From an uncultured Oscillospiraceae bacterium (GTDB lineage Bacteria; Bacillota; Clostridia; Oscillospirales; Acutalibacteraceae), in the NCBI GenBank assembly GCA_910588935.1, contig CAJUSM010000016.1, positions 1 to 43,968 on the forward strand: DNA of 43,968 nucleotides, written 5' to 3'. Positions 7,478 through 14,757 of the stretch are shown piece by piece. The stretch's first letter is position 1. Each line of letters starts with the position of its first letter. The position numbers and the translations under genes are program-made. The notes under the pieces are model-generated. The model made no database searches. It was not told the origin of the DNA and was given only the letters and a program-made list of their open reading frames with translations.

Positions 7478-8098
7478 ATGGAGACAAAGGCACGAATTTT
7501 ATGGGAGGCCCTAGAGCTGTTTTCCAGTAAGGGCTACAAAGGCGTTTCGGTGCGGGATATTGCCGGCGCGGTAGGGATTAGAGAGAGCTCTCTTTACAAT
7601 CATTTTAAGGGAAAAAGAGAAATCTTCCAATCTATTGTGGATATTTGCCTGGAGAAAGCGGAAGAATATTACCGGGGAAAAAGTCTGCCCTTTTCTCCAG
7701 AGGAGGACCTGTCCCCTTTTGACCAGGTAGGAGGAGGGCTGGAGCAAACTCTTTTGAACACGTTCCGGTTTTTCTTTGAGGATCCCTGGAACCGGCGGTT
7801 TCGGCGGCTGCTGACAGTTAGCCAATTTGAGGACCCTAGATCAAGGGAACTATACAGGTGGCTGTACTGCCAGTATCCTATGGAAATTCAGGCCGCTGTT
7901 TTCCGGCGGCTGGTAAAAGCCGGGCATATGAAGAACAGGGATCCAGAGGCCCTTGCCCTGGAGTTCTATGGAGCGGTGCACCTGTTGCTGAGCACCCGCG
8001 ACAGCTGGGAAGAGGCGGAGGGCCCGTTGCTAACCCATATTCAGCTGTTTGTAGAGCAAAATCTTTTGGAAAACAGGGAAGAGCCCTATAGGATATAA
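7478..8098 (+). CDS. TetR/AcrR-family transcriptional regulator
   Basis: 206 aa. The N-terminal helix-turn-helix (residues ~5-50) reads ILWEALELFSSKGYKGVSVRDIAGAVGIRESSLYNHFKGKREIF, a textbook TetR domain. The C-terminal ligand-binding half is helical and not assignable to an effector. The operator-like repeats over its own promoter suggest autoregulation. The flavodoxin gene lies nine bases downstream, so the two form one transcript and the flavodoxin is the likely regulated function. The ATG follows GAGGAAGAGG. Confidence 0.9.
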   Translation: METKARILWEALELFSSKGYKGVSVRDIAGAVGIRESSLYNHFKGKREIFQSIVDICLEKAEEYYRGKSLPFSPEEDLSPFDQVGGGLEQTLLNTFRFFFEDPWNRRFRRLLTVSQFEDPRSRELYRWLYCQYPMEIQAAVFRRLVKAGHMKNRDPEALALEFYGAVHLLLSTRDSWEEAEGPLLTHIQLFVEQNLLENREEPYRI

Positions 8099-8107
8099 AA
8101 AGGAGAG

Positions 8108-8632
8108 ATGACGATGAAGACCCTTATTATATATTGTTCCAAAACCGGATTTACCCAAAAATACGCGCAATGGCTGAAAGAGGACCTGAACTGCGACTGC
8201 TATGCCTTTGACCAGCGCCGGCTGGCAAATTTGGACCAGTACGATACCATTGCTTTTGGCAGCGGCTGCTATGTGGGAAGAATCCACAAGCTGAAGTGGT
8301 TTAAAGCCCAAGCAGCCAAGCTGGAGGGGAAGAAGCTGGCGGTTTTCTTTACAGGAGCCATGCCGCCAGATCCCTCGGATATCAAAAGACTGGAAGAAGA
8401 AAACTTTACGCCGGAGGAAAGGGCGCGTATAAGGCCCTTCTATCTCCAGGGCGGGCTGAACTACTCGGGGATGAATGGCATGGATAGGCTTTTAATGGCA
8501 GTATTTAAGAGAATGCTGAAATCTACCGCAAAAACAGCGGAGGAGAAGGTTATGCTCCAGAATATACAGCACTCCTTTGACAAAACTGATAAGGGAAACC
8601 TGGCCGCGCTGGAGGAATACCTACAGGCATAA
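8108..8632 (+). CDS. Flavodoxin-domain protein
   Basis: About 174 aa with the flavodoxin FMN phosphate-binding loop at the N-terminus (YCSKTGFTQKYA). YDTIAFGSGCYVGRIHKLKWF and LAVFFTGAMPP fit the second and third FMN loops, as in the HemG/flavodoxin_5 group. It probably carries electrons or protects a redox process controlled by the upstream TetR protein. AAGGAGAG precedes the start; the ATG six bases on (MKTLII) is an equal alternative. Confidence 0.82.
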   Translation: MTMKTLIIYCSKTGFTQKYAQWLKEDLNCDCYAFDQRRLANLDQYDTIAFGSGCYVGRIHKLKWFKAQAAKLEGKKLAVFFTGAMPPDPSDIKRLEEENFTPEERARIRPFYLQGGLNYSGMNGMDRLLMAVFKRMLKSTAKTAEEKVMLQNIQHSFDKTDKGNLAALEEYLQA

Positions 8633-8677
8633 GGCGGAGAAGAAACTGTTATTTTGCACAGCCTTACAGAAAATAAG

Positions 8678-8702
8678 AAGAGCTCCTGCGGCAGGAGCTC
8701 TT
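8678..8702. terminator. Bidirectional terminator between flavodoxin and lexA genes
   Basis: Perfect 12-base inverted repeat AAGAGCTCCTGC/GCAGGAGCTCTT between two convergent genes. The minus-strand side is followed by CTTATTTTC, so it serves lexA best. Confidence 0.75.
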
Positions 8703-8756
8703 CGCTGTATTTACCTGGGGTTCCTCAGGCGGACGATATCTGCGGGAACAGAAAAA

Positions 8757-9338
8757 TTAGTAGTATCTTATTACAGCAATCACCTTGCCCAGTACAGAGG
8801 CGGCGTCAGAATAGATTGGCTGAAAATCCGGGTTTTCCGGTTGCAGACGAATTCCATTGGGCTCTCGGAACAGCCGCTTTACAGTGGCCTCATCGTCAAT
8901 CATGGCTACCACAATTTCCCCATTGTTGGCTGTAGGGGTTCGTTCGGCCACCACATAATCGCCGTCCAGAATGCCCGCATCCCGCATACTTAGGCCCACC
9001 ACATGCAGGGCAAAAAGCTCCTTGCCGTCCTTCTGGGGGAAGGGGAGGTAGCCCTCAATGTCCTGAACCGCTAAAATGGGCAGGCCCGCGGTAACCCGCC
9101 CCAAAATTGGCACCTGGGCGGCGGGCTGGCTGCCTTCAATGCGGATAGAACGGTTTAGCCCGGCATCTCTGGTAATATAACCCAGCTTTTCCAGGGTTTT
9201 TAGATGGGCATGAACCGTGGAGGTGGAGCGCAGGCCGGTAGCCGCGCAGATCTCCCGAACAGTAGGCGGGACACCCCCGGGCATGGTTTTCACGAGAAAA
9301 TCATAGACTTTTTGCTGGCTTTTGGTCAAACCGTCCAT
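8757..9338 (-). CDS. lexA: SOS-response repressor LexA
   Basis: 193 aa from ATG 9338, chosen because AAGGAGGA sits at the right distance; a GTG six bases upstream abuts that site. The winged helix is residues 1-65 (VREICAATGLRSTSTVHAHLKTLEKLGYI). The self-cleavage site is Ala84-Gly85 in RVTAG. The latent protease dyad is Ser117 (GLSMRDAGILDGD) and Lys154 (ATVKRLF). The residue before Ser is Leu where GDSM is usual. It represses SOS genes until RecA filaments trigger cleavage. I saw no clear GAAC-N4-GTTC box in its own upstream region, so autoregulation is not demonstrated. Confidence 0.95.
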   Translation of the reverse strand: MDGLTKSQQKVYDFLVKTMPGGVPPTVREICAATGLRSTSTVHAHLKTLEKLGYITRDAGLNRSIRIEGSQPAAQVPILGRVTAGLPILAVQDIEGYLPFPQKDGKELFALHVVGLSMRDAGILDGDYVVAERTPTANNGEIVVAMIDDEATVKRLFREPNGIRLQPENPDFQPIYSDAASVLGKVIAVIRYY

Positions 9339-9457
9339 ATGCACTCCTCCTTCTAAAATTGCAAAGCAGGCTAAAAAATAAACCGCTTGGAGTTTACAGG
9401 TGATTTTTTATGGAGCAAAGTGAAAAGCGCTTGCCCGCAAACCCATTTGATGAAGCC

Positions 9458-9486
9458 ATTATACCATATAATTTGGAAAAATGCAA
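9458..9486 (-). promoter_or_regulatory. Predicted lexA promoter
   Basis: On the minus strand TTGCAT, 17 bases, TATAAT. The -10 belongs to a palindrome ATTATA-CCA-TATAAT (9458-9472) that also presents a TATAAT on the plus strand. Confidence 0.6.
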
Positions 9487-9611
9487 AACATCTGTTTGAG
9501 AAATTCCATATTTTTTTAAAAAAGATTCCCCGTGTAAATTGTTAACAAAATTGGAAACATTTTTTTAAGGTCTATTCACAGGCCTTTAACAAAGTCTACA
9601 GCATAACCAGG

Positions 9612-9740
9612 TATAATAAGCGTGTACTCAAAAGAAATGGACCGCACCTTTTCTTGAGATACATGTTCTACCCTCCTCAATAATACCCCTCAAGCAAAGC
9701 GAAAGGACTGGCCACGAGCTGGTCTTTTTCGCTTTTTTCC
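9612..9740 (+). ncRNA. Candidate small RNA with C-rich motifs
   Basis: A TATAAT at 9612-9617 precedes a transcript that would start near 9622-9624. Its first bases form a stem (GTGTA/TACAT then CTCAA/TTGAG and GAAA/TTTC) closing at about 9666. An unpaired segment follows with two C-rich strings, ACCCTCCTC (9670-9678) and ACCCCTC (9685-9691), complementary to Shine-Dalgarno sequences. It ends in a terminator hairpin AAAGCGAAA...TTTCGCTTTTTT at 9696-9738. This order resembles Firmicutes regulatory RNAs. The -35 is poor, and the alternative is an attenuated leader of the downstream SpoIIQ-like gene. Confidence 0.45.
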
Positions 9741-9847
9741 TAGCTTTCTGTTTCCCCTGCATATTCCAGGTTTCATCAGGCCAAAATACAGGTGCGAGAA
9801 AATCTGTCATAGAGGCCTTGCCTCTAGCCTGAAAGGAATGTCTGAGT

Positions 9848-10675
9848 ATGAATGGTAAACGTTTTTCAGAAAATAAGGCCAGGCGGAACGGATTTTACCT
9901 GGCGCTGGCGGTTTGTCTGGTGGCCGTGGGCGTGGCAGCCTGGAGCACCTTTGACGCGGTGCAGGGGTACATGACCGCCGCCAACAGCGACCCCACCGCC
10001 AGCCAGGATTCGTCCGCAAAGGTATCTAGGCCCAGTGAAGACCCGGAAGCCCCCAGAACCCCTACCCCCACCGCCAGGCCCTCTGTAGGCAATAGCCAGG
10101 CGGCGGTGCCCACCCCTTCTGCTAAGCCAGAGGCAACGCCTGCCCCTACGGCAAAGCCCGCGCCCTCTGCCTCCCCGGCGCCCACCGCCCAAGAGGAAAA
10201 GCTAGAGAACAGCCAGGAGGAGGAGCCCCCCCAGCCGGTAAACGCCCCGCTGTACGAAATTAGCGAGGAGATGATCTATCCGGTGCTCTCTAAAGAGGTG
10301 GCGAAAGCCTATAGCTCTGGGGCGCCTGTATATTCCGCTACCATGAAGGACTGGCGGATACACACCGGCGCCGATCTTTCGGCGGAAGGGGGCGAGCAGG
10401 TATTTGCCTGCGGCAATGGGATTGTACGGGAAACCTACAGTGACAGTATGCTGGGAAATGTAGCTGTAATTGAGCATGGTGATTACGACTTCTACTACTG
10501 CGGCCTAGGAGAAAACTTTCTTGTAGCGCCTGGGGATGTAGTGAGCATGGGTCAGGCCATTGGTTCGGTTACAGCTGTGCCGGAAGAGTCGGCCGACCAG
10601 GCCCATCTTCATTTAGAGGTGCGCAGGGACTCCACATATTTGGATCCCCAGTCGGTAATTGAAGGAATCGACTAG
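9848..10675 (+). CDS. spoIIQ: SpoIIQ-like M23 peptidase-domain protein
   Basis: 275 aa. A short cytoplasmic N-terminus is followed by one transmembrane helix (residues ~17-38, FYLALAVCLVAVGVAAW). A ~90-aa Pro/Ala/Thr linker comes next, then a LytM/M23 domain. The zinc ligands appear present: HTGADL (His and Asp) and the HLHLEV motif. In sporulating Firmicutes SpoIIQ in the forespore membrane pairs with SpoIIIAH during engulfment, and many clostridial versions keep the zinc site. The next gene is spoIIID; spoIIQ and spoIIID are also near neighbours in Bacillus subtilis, which supports this identity over a generic cell-wall hydrolase. Confidence 0.68.
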   Translation: MNGKRFSENKARRNGFYLALAVCLVAVGVAAWSTFDAVQGYMTAANSDPTASQDSSAKVSRPSEDPEAPRTPTPTARPSVGNSQAAVPTPSAKPEATPAPTAKPAPSASPAPTAQEEKLENSQEEEPPQPVNAPLYEISEEMIYPVLSKEVAKAYSSGAPVYSATMKDWRIHTGADLSAEGGEQVFACGNGIVRETYSDSMLGNVAVIEHGDYDFYYCGLGENFLVAPGDVVSMGQAIGSVTAVPEESADQAHLHLEVRRDSTYLDPQSVIEGID

Positions 10676-10726
10676 CCCGCGTCTCTGTCAGCTAGCGCTA
10701 GCGCAAGCATATCAATATAGTTGTAG

Positions 10727-10777
10727 AAAAAGAAACGGGGCCTGCCGCCGGATACCGGGGCGGGCCCCGCTTCTTTT
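10727..10777. terminator. Terminator between spoIIQ-like gene and spoIIID 3' end
   Basis: AGAAACGGGGCC pairs with GGCCCCGCTTCTTTT, with an inner GC-rich stem. It lies between convergent genes and could serve both. Confidence 0.75.
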
Positions 10778-10814
10778 CGGCCATTGCCAAAAACGGGGGG
10801 AGGTCAACAGAGGG

Positions 10815-10957
10815 TTATTTTTGTGACTCGTACTTCTTTTTGGTAGCCATGCCCCCGCGTATATGGCGCTGTGCCTTATTCACGGCCAAAACGTTCTTTA
10901 CGTCACGGTATAGGCTGTGGTCAATATACTTTAATCGTTGCGATACATCCTTATGTA
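10815..10957 (-). pseudogene. spoIIID: 3' segment of interrupted spoIIID (restored by element excision)
   Basis: The minus-strand frame encodes HKDVSQRLKYIDHSLYRDV and then KNVLAVNKAQRHIRGG, MATKKKYESQK, stop. This is the C-terminal half of SpoIIID, including its hallmark RHIRGGxATKxKY. No native start is present. A TTG at 10970 in element DNA would give a 51-codon frame overlapping the recombinase gene. The matching 5' half lies 9 kb away at 19975-20092. Joining the two at TACATA gives 84 codons, close to known SpoIIID sizes. It is classed here as an interrupted gene rather than a dead one. Confidence 0.93.
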
Positions 10958-12486
10958 TGGTTGTCTGCAATCACTACGGTTTCTTCCAGATCTAAATCGC
11001 CTAGAAGCCGCAGGTAGATGTCCACGTTGCCGTCCTTGTCCACCTCGATTTTCTGGATCAGCCGCTTGAGCTGAGCGTTGGTCATGGAGCGCACATCGGT
11101 GATGTCCTCGATGGTCTTGAAGGTGTTTTGCAAGATGCTTTCCAACTGGTCGCCTTTGGTGATATTGTAGCCGACGATTTTCAACTCGTTTTCGATGCGC
11201 TCGATTTCCTTCTTTGAGCCGCCTATCTTCTCGTTCAGCTCCTCCCGGCTGATAAGGTCGTCGGTGTACATATCCATGTACTTCTGGCGGGTCTTTTGGA
11301 GCTTAGCAAGTTGGGCGGTCAATTCCTTTTCATACTCCTGGTTATCATCCTTAGCGCGGTAAACCCGCTGGAACTCCTTGACAACATAGGGGATGATATT
11401 TTTCTTGGCCATCAGCACCTGGGCGAAGTATTCCTGCAAGGTGCCTATCAATTCGTCCTCGTCCACGGTGACGGCGTTGGGGCAGCTATCCGCGCCTCGC
11501 CCGGTGTGGCCGGAGCAGACCCAGCGCACATAGGTGTTTTTGTAGGTGCGCACGGTGCGGTAGAAGGACCAGCCGCACTCCTTGCACTTGATGAGGGTGG
11601 AGAACAGGTGCTTGTTGCTCTGGCGCTGGTGGTCGGTGCGGAAAGTCTTGTGGCGGGAGTCTAAGATTTCTTGGGCCTGCTGGAAGGTTTCGGGGGAGAT
11701 GATTTGCAGTTCGGGCCTGTCCACCACGATCCAGTCATCCTCAGGCTTGTCCGCTCGCTGGCCGGTGAGGAAGTCGGAAACTTCCTGCTTGCCGTTGATG
11801 ATTTTGCCGGTGTACAGCTCGTTGGTGATGATGCGGCAGATGGCGTTCTGGCTCCAGGAGCAGTTGCGCTTGGTGCGCAGGCCGCGCTCGTTGAGGGTGT
11901 TGGCGATTTTCGCCGCGCCCGCCCCTTCCTCAGTGTACATATGGAAGATTTGGCGGACAATGTCAGCCTCTGTTGGGTTAATTGCCAGATTAAAATAGTC
12001 CCCGGCGGTCTTATCATAGCCGTAGACGATGTTGGGAACCCGGCCTTTTTCAGCATTCATCTTCTTGCCGAACTTTACCCGCTTGGAGGTGTTGGCGCTC
12101 TCCTCTTGGGCCAGCGCGCCGAAGATAGTTAGCACGAACTCGCTGTTGCCCATGCTGGTCATGTTGGCAGTGAGGAACTGGGTCTCGATGCCCAGGGCTT
12201 TCAGCCTGCGGACGCTTTGGAGAAGGTCCACAGTGTTCCGGGCAAAGCGGCTGATGTCCTTAACCACAACCATGTCGAACAGATGGTGCTCGGCATCCGC
12301 CATCATCCGCAGGAACTCCTTGCGGTTCTTGATCTTTGTGCCGGAAATGCCCTCGTCGGCGTACAAGCGCACAAGCGCGTCGCCGGTGCGCTTGGTGTAT
12401 TCTGAGAAGAATTCTTTCTGGGCTTCTAGGCTGTTAAGCTGGTCCTCCTTGTCGGTGGAGACACGGCAGTAGGCAGCGATGTTCAT
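10951..12486 (-). CDS. Large serine recombinase (predicted excisionase/integrase of the spoIIID element)
   Basis: 511 aa from ATG 12486 with GAGGTG ahead of it; the in-frame GTG at 12498 overlaps that site. The resolvase domain (residues 1-~150) has catalytic Ser10 in AYCRVSTDKEDQ, ADEGISGTKIKNR, VVKDISRFARN and the EESANTSKRVKFG helix. The recombinase domain (~160-290) includes NELYTGKI. A zinc ribbon CKECGWSF...WVCSGHTGRGADSCPN follows, then a long coiled coil (~360-450). Its 3' end lies exactly at the attachment core, the usual position for the enzyme acting on that site. In the excised circle the stop codon is lost and 14 codons are added (YGRNKTERLLWLVK). Confidence 0.92.
   Translation of the reverse strand: MNIAAYCRVSTDKEDQLNSLEAQKEFFSEYTKRTGDALVRLYADEGISGTKIKNRKEFLRMMADAEHHLFDMVVVKDISRFARNTVDLLQSVRRLKALGIETQFLTANMTSMGNSEFVLTIFGALAQEESANTSKRVKFGKKMNAEKGRVPNIVYGYDKTAGDYFNLAINPTEADIVRQIFHMYTEEGAGAAKIANTLNERGLRTKRNCSWSQNAICRIITNELYTGKIINGKQEVSDFLTGQRADKPEDDWIVVDRPELQIISPETFQQAQEILDSRHKTFRTDHQRQSNKHLFSTLIKCKECGWSFYRTVRTYKNTYVRWVCSGHTGRGADSCPNAVTVDEDELIGTLQEYFAQVLMAKKNIIPYVVKEFQRVYRAKDDNQEYEKELTAQLAKLQKTRQKYMDMYTDDLISREELNEKIGGSKKEIERIENELKIVGYNITKGDQLESILQNTFKTIEDITDVRSMTNAQLKRLIQKIEVDKDGNVDIYLRLLGDLDLEETVVIADNHT
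10952..10957 (-). other. Attachment core at the recombinase end
   Basis: TACATA on the minus strand, in the context ACCATACATAAGGATG. The sequence to the 3' side (AAGGATG) is spoIIID; the 5' side is element DNA. The recombinase stop codon TAA uses the last two core bases. Confidence 0.85.
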
Positions 12487-12528
12487 GGGGCACCTCACTA
12501 ATCAATTTAAAACGTTTTGTTACTACTG

Positions 12529-12557
12529 AGTTTACCACACTTCTTTCAGGAAAGCAA
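12529..12557 (-). promoter_or_regulatory. Predicted promoter of the recombinase
   Basis: Minus strand TTGCTT, 17 bases, TAAACT. It looks like a vegetative promoter rather than a sigma-E or sigma-K one. A perfect palindrome AAAACGTTTT lies between it and the start codon (12509-12518) and could be an operator. Confidence 0.6.
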
Positions 12558-12567
12558 TAAAAATATT

Positions 12568-12593
12568 GGCGGAGCCGTTTTTTCGGCCCCGCC
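12568..12593 (-). terminator. Terminator downstream of hepT
   Basis: GGCGGGGCCG-AAAAAA-CGGCTCCGCC on the minus strand followed by AATATTTTTA. It insulates the toxin-antitoxin pair from the recombinase. Confidence 0.85.
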
Positions 12594-12597
12594 ATAT

Positions 12598-12945
12598 TTA
12601 AGAATTTGTTTTGATAATCGATTCTAATTCTTTATGAAGCATGGGAATGTCTACCGATACGGTGTCCCACACGATTTGCATATTGACCCCGGAATAGCCA
12701 TGCACAATCCGGTTGCGCATGCCGTAAATCTGCTGCCAGGGGATGGTTTTAATCTGCGCCTTTGCCTCGTCGCTCAGAGATTCCTTTGCAAGCTCGCCGA
12801 TTTGCATCAGGTTGAAGACGGTAGCCTCCAAGCGCATGGCGTCGGATGAAAAATCTTCCAGCGTACGGCAATCGGCACAGTAGCGCATAATGCTTTCGAT
12901 ATGCCGAAGGATTTTTCTCAGCACCGCAAGATCCTTACTGCCCAT
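12598..12945 (-). CDS. hepT: HepT-like HEPN toxin (DUF86)
   Basis: 115 aa from ATG 12945, which lies inside the last codons of mntA. The all-helical HEPN fold ends in the catalytic motif R-x4-H-x-Y (RNRIVHGY), preceded by NLMQIGELAKESLSDE, as in HepT. Known members are RNases inactivated when the partner MntA adds AMP to the motif tyrosine. The ten-base gene overlap implies translational coupling. Within the spoIIID element it would act as an addiction module, punishing cells that lose the element during growth. Confidence 0.9.
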   Translation of the reverse strand: MGSKDLAVLRKILRHIESIMRYCADCRTLEDFSSDAMRLEATVFNLMQIGELAKESLSDEAKAQIKTIPWQQIYGMRNRIVHGYSGVNMQIVWDTVSVDIPMLHKELESIIKTNS

Positions 12946-13234
12946 AAATCGGCACCCCTGTCTGCCGTATCTCTGCATCAATTTGAGAGCCCTCCTCGAT
13001 TTGTGAAACATCGATAAGGTCAACCGGTACGCTCAGTGTGGATGAAACACCTTCCAACAGGCCAAAGAACGCCAGCCCGCGCAGGCCGCTGTCAACCAGA
13101 ATGTCCACGTCACTGCGGGGAGTGGCCTGTCCCTTTGCGTAGGAGCCGAACAGCACCGCTCGCCGCACGCCATAGCCAGCGAAAACCGGCTGGAGGATAT
13201 TTTCGATTTCGTGGATGGAATAAACCTTTTGCAT
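12935..13234 (-). CDS. mntA: MntA-like minimal nucleotidyltransferase antitoxin
   Basis: 99 aa from ATG 13234, chosen because a purine-rich AAAGGGGG precedes it and the longer frame begins with implausible residues. The nucleotidyltransferase signature GS-x10-DxD is intact: GSYAKGQATPRSDVDILVD. Family members transfer AMP from ATP onto the HepT toxin. It is transcribed before hepT and overlaps it by ten bases. Confidence 0.92.
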   Translation of the reverse strand: MQKVYSIHEIENILQPVFAGYGVRRAVLFGSYAKGQATPRSDVDILVDSGLRGLAFFGLLEGVSSTLSVPVDLIDVSQIEEGSQIDAEIRQTGVPIYGQ

Positions 13235-13292
13235 AAGGCCGCCCCCTTTCAAGACTATTGTACCGCATTGGCGGAAAAATAGCAAGAGAAAA

Positions 13293-13478
13293 TCACATTG
13301 CCCTGGTAATGGCTTCATGTTCCGTTTCTTCCCCGGCCTGAACTTCTTGCGCCGCCTGTTGGACCGCGTTTTCGACCTTTGGGCGGTTCGATTCGAGGAA
13401 AACCTTTAGTATGTAGTTGGCCGTTTGGCTGTCGGGGTTTGGATTATGAAAACGGTAATTCAGCTTTTTTTTACTCAA
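13293..13478 (-). CDS. Small conserved-looking mobile-element protein
   Basis: 61 aa, TTG start with AAAGGAGG 13 bases upstream. The sequence opens SKKKLNYRFHNPNPDSQTANYILKVFLE and continues with a Glu/Gln-rich helix. I have the impression of similar short proteins near mobilization genes of Firmicutes elements but cannot name a family. Its position next to the relaxase stub supports an accessory role. Confidence 0.55.
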   Translation of the reverse strand: MSKKKLNYRFHNPNPDSQTANYILKVFLESNRPKVENAVQQAAQEVQAGEETEHEAITRAM

Positions 13479-13531
13479 ATTGTTTGCCAGGCCTCCTTTG
13501 GATTCAGTTTCTCGATGTGAATATATATGAA

Positions 13532-13559
13532 AAGCGGCCCGGTGATAGCACCGAACCGC
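13532..13559 (-). terminator. Hairpin downstream of the relaxase stub
   Basis: Minus strand AGCGG-TT-CGGTG-CTAT-CACCG-GG-CCGCT followed by TTTTC. It is a probable terminator for the mobC/relaxase transcript. Confidence 0.6.
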
Positions 13560-13597
13560 TGGGGTAAATTAATTGGAGTTGGATATTATGCCGGCTG

Positions 13598-13801
13598 TCA
13601 GGCCAATGATTGCTTCCAATAGGCGGTCTTTGCCGTCAAGAATTCAGCAAATGCGTTCTCTCCATCGCAGGAAATGCCACTGACCATGCGCTGGCCGGTG
13701 GCATCATCCGCAACCTTTTTCTCCTGCAAGCAGTAGGAAATCACGCCTTTCATGGCACAAATTGATTGGCGGCTCTCCTGGGTAAATTTTACGGTTGCCA
13801 T
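13598..13801 (-). pseudogene. Relaxase N-terminal stub
   Basis: 67 residues beginning MATVKFTQESRQSICAMKGV and continuing with ISYCLQEKKV and GENAFAEFLTAKTA. I recognise this as the start of MobA/VirD2-type relaxases of Firmicutes mobilizable elements, which are normally several hundred residues long. It stops after YWKQSLA, so the catalytic histidines are missing and the element cannot process its own oriT. The start codon overlaps the mobC stop (TAATG), the normal mobC-relaxase arrangement. Confidence 0.78.
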
Positions 13802-14118
13802 TACCGCCCTCCCGCAATGCGCAGGAGCTGTTCGTAGAGCATCCGTTGACCCTGTATGACATCCGAAAAGTCAGCGGAGTGGAACGCTCCCGCATTGATT
13901 TTCATGGTGATTTGGTTGATGTTGTTGTCGATTCTTTTCAGCTCAATCAGCAGAGGCTTGATGTTCTCGGCAACGTGAATCTCCGTGCGCAACGATGTTG
14001 CAACGAAAAAATCTGTAACGCTGAGTTGAGCCTTCTTTGCTTTCTTTTGAATCATTTCTTTCTCTGTTTTTGTCAGACGAATCGTCAGAGTTTCTGCTCG
14101 TTTTCTATTGCCTTTCAT
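13801..14118 (-). CDS. mobC: Relaxosome accessory protein MobC-like
   Basis: 105 aa. RAETLTIRLTKTEKEMIQKKAKKAQLSVTDFFV is a ribbon-helix-helix module typical of MobC/relaxosome proteins, followed by IKPLLIELKRIDNNINQIT, the conserved helix of that family, and a C-terminal QRMLYEQLLRIAGG. It would bind oriT DNA next to the relaxase nick site. The gene is intact while its relaxase partner is truncated. Confidence 0.85.
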   Translation of the reverse strand: MKGNRKRAETLTIRLTKTEKEMIQKKAKKAQLSVTDFFVATSLRTEIHVAENIKPLLIELKRIDNNINQITMKINAGAFHSADFSDVIQGQRMLYEQLLRIAGGR

Positions 14119-14385
14119 ACCTTTCTAAAGTGGGTACGGGCTTCTGCCCGGTTCTTTTGTGCGGGGCGGACAGCCACGCGCTCTGCTTGCCCCAGCGGGA
14201 GGCCCTTACGGCCCTCCCCTGCCGGGAAATCCGGCCCCTTTGAATCTTGCCGCGAAACGGGGCCAGAATTGCCCCAAAACGCCCTTCTCAGGGCCTGGTG
14301 GTGGAGACGTACCCGACTGCCGCCGAAAAACGCCAACACGGGCCTGCTGTGGCCTCACAGGGGCGCAAGGGTCGAAAGCAGCGGC
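14119..14385. other. GC-rich non-coding region, candidate oriT remnant
   Basis: 267 bases upstream of mobC without a convincing gene. Inverted repeats include GGGGC-C-AGAATT-GCCCC (14259-14275), GGGAGGCCCTTACGGCCCTCCC near 14200-14222 and GGGCTTCTGCCC near 14137. Position upstream of mobC and multiple dyads fit an origin of transfer. I cannot point to a nick site. Confidence 0.4.
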
Positions 14386-14643
14386 TCACGCTGAATGGGC
14401 GTTATCCCTAGAGGATACCGGGAGTTCAGCATTGTAAGGGTCGCAAGGGACGGTAAATCCGGCACCACTCAAAGTTGCGTCACTTGCGGCACTTACGTCC
14501 TTTGCAGAGACAAAGAAGACTTGCACCAGCCGCTGTCCATTACTTTTGCGGCTTTGGAAGAAGACACCCTTTCCCGGCTGAAACCTCATGTCCTGTAGGG
14601 TTTCGCCGTCGATGACGGTAAGCTTTTCGATGGGTTTTGGCAT
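14386..14643 (-). CDS. Small hypothetical protein of the mobile element
   Basis: 85 aa from ATG 14643, which is nine bases after GAAAGGA; an ATG six bases earlier is too close. The opening is PKPIEKLTVIDGETLQDMRF followed by QPGKGVFFQSRKSNGQRLVQVFFVS. No family recognised. It is divergent from the 14758 gene and upstream of the mobC region. Confidence 0.5.
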   Translation of the reverse strand: MPKPIEKLTVIDGETLQDMRFQPGKGVFFQSRKSNGQRLVQVFFVSAKDVSAASDATLSGAGFTVPCDPYNAELPVSSRDNAHSA

Positions 14644-14708
14644 ACACATCAGTCCTTTCGGTAAAATAGAAACGCTCCCAGCTTGAAAAAGTGGGAGCAG
14701 TATTCATA

Positions 14709-14737
14709 TTGCAAACCGGAAAGGACTCTGGTATAAT
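14709..14737 (+). promoter_or_regulatory. Promoter of the 14758 pseudogene
   Basis: TTGCAA, 17 bases, TATAAT. A hairpin GCTCCCA...TGGGAGC lies just upstream (about 14673-14698). Confidence 0.7.
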
Positions 14738-14757
14738 TTGGGCAAGAGGTGACTGCC

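Noticed and set aside
9345..9640. LexA box in the lexA upstream region
   Set aside because: I found no GAAC-N4-GTTC-type palindrome; the ATTATACCATATAAT palindrome is better read as promoter -10 sequences.
10815..10970. Independent small gene of 51 codons starting at TTG 10970
   Set aside because: Its first codons lie in element DNA overlapping the recombinase, there is no good ribosome site, and the rest is exactly the SpoIIID C-terminus; it is the 3' half of a split gene.
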